Positions 33,075 through 33,374 of a stretch of DNA of 33,374 nucleotides are shown here, piece by piece. The first letter of the stretch is position 1. Each line of letters opens with the position of its first letter. This DNA comes from Oxalobacteraceae bacterium (lineage in GTDB: Bacteria; Pseudomonadota; Gammaproteobacteria; Burkholderiales; Burkholderiaceae_D), in assembly GCA_030698225.1 (NCBI GenBank), contig JAUYNR010000017.1:1-33374 (forward strand), read 5' to 3'. The notes below the pieces were generated by a model. That model saw only the letters and a list, made by a program, of their open reading frames with translations. It made no database searches and was not told the origin of the DNA. The translations under genes and the position numbers were made by a program.

Positions 33075-33374
33075 ATGAGTTATAAAGCCCCGCTGAAAGA
33101 CATGCTGTTCGTAATCAACGAACTGGCAGGCTTGTCGGTAGTAAATGCATTGCCGGGCTGCGAAGACGCGACGCCGGACACCGTTGAGGCGGTGCTGGAA
33201 GAAAATGCCAAGTTCTGCGGTGAAGTCGTTGCGCCGCTGAACCGCGCCGGCGACCAGGCGCCGAGCGCTTGGCACGACGGTCAGGTGACCACCACCAAGG
33301 GTTTCAAGGAAGCGTTCAAGGCCTACGGCGAAGCCGGCTGGCAAGGCGTGCAGCACCCGGCCGAATTCGGCGGC
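33075..33374 (+). CDS. Acyl-CoA dehydrogenase N-terminus, DmdC-like (3' end outside window)
   Basis: The first 100 residues are visible and the frame is open at the right edge. The start MSYKAPLKDMLFVINELAG, followed by EAVLEENAKFCGEVVAPLNRAGD and a WQGVQHPAEFGG region, is typical of the long acyl-CoA dehydrogenases that include DmdC, the methylmercaptopropionyl-CoA dehydrogenase. These enzymes use FAD to introduce the 2,3 double bond. ATG 33075 follows GGAG. It lies 102 nt after the synthetase gene in the same direction, so the pair can activate and then oxidise an acyl substrate. The catalytic region is outside the window. Confidence 0.85.
   Translation, partial: MSYKAPLKDMLFVINELAGLSVVNALPGCEDATPDTVEAVLEENAKFCGEVVAPLNRAGDQAPSAWHDGQVTTTKGFKEAFKAYGEAGWQGVQHPAEFGG

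Noticed and set aside
1..33374. CRISPR array, tRNA, rRNA, prophage or insertion sequence
   Set aside because: No evenly spaced short repeats, no tRNA-like cloverleaf or rRNA sequence, and no transposase or integrase frame were found by eye.

Overview
The window looks like chromosomal DNA from a beta-proteobacterium of the order Burkholderiales, most likely Oxalobacteraceae (Herminiimonas/Collimonas-like). This is inferred from moderately high GC, the pgk-pyk-fba-pur-tsaC gene order, and the protein flavour (class II Fba, BepA, YheT, AzlCD, VC_2705-type and ActP-type symporters). There is no rRNA, tRNA, CRISPR array, prophage or recognisable transposase.

Layout. (1) 1-6.8 kb is mostly minus strand: the 3' end of an unrecognised gene, a VanZ-like membrane protein, moaC, a divergent bepA-type periplasmic metalloprotease, a conserved hypothetical, a YheT-type hydrolase, a SnoaL-like protein, a CHCC zinc-finger protein and ilvE. 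(2) 7-8.1 kb: azlCD, a branched-chain amino acid exporter divergent from ilvE. (3) 8.2-14.8 kb: a housekeeping run pgk, pyk, fba, purE, purC, tsaC, with purK missing from the place where relatives usually carry it. (4) 14.9-20.2 kb: a GDSL lipoprotein, a SemiSWEET, OmpW, a flavin reductase, msrA, a HIT protein and cfa. (5) 20.4-24 kb: a hemerythrin-like protein, a small membrane protein and a two-part VC_2705/DUF4212 sodium:solute symporter. (6) 24-25.7 kb: tcdA, thpR and a LysR remnant. (7) 25.9-33.4 kb: an OmpR-type regulator with a hybrid histidine kinase, divergent from DUF485-actP, an acyl-CoA synthetase and the start of a DmdC-like acyl-CoA dehydrogenase. Region 7 reads as a regulated carboxylate uptake, activation and oxidation module.

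The most unusual content lies between the genes. A 58-59 nt element occurs five times (3893-3951, 5486-5543, 9407-9464, 13624-13681, 25807-25864), each time between two codirectional genes; four copies are exactly 58 nt. A second repeat occurs as a perfect 52-nt palindrome directly after the purE stop and as a single arm directly after the ilvE stop. I also found three decayed genes: a hemerythrin fragment (23929-24038), a frameshifted acyl-CoA synthetase N-terminus (28815-29125), and a LysR regulator reduced to 72 codons (25489-25707). The first two form a repeated layout: each lies upstream of a small-plus-large symporter pair whose downstream side carries the intact paralogue in the same orientation.

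All assignments come from reading the sequence and translations by eye. No database search was run, so family names rest on motif recognition and subfamily substrates are inferences.
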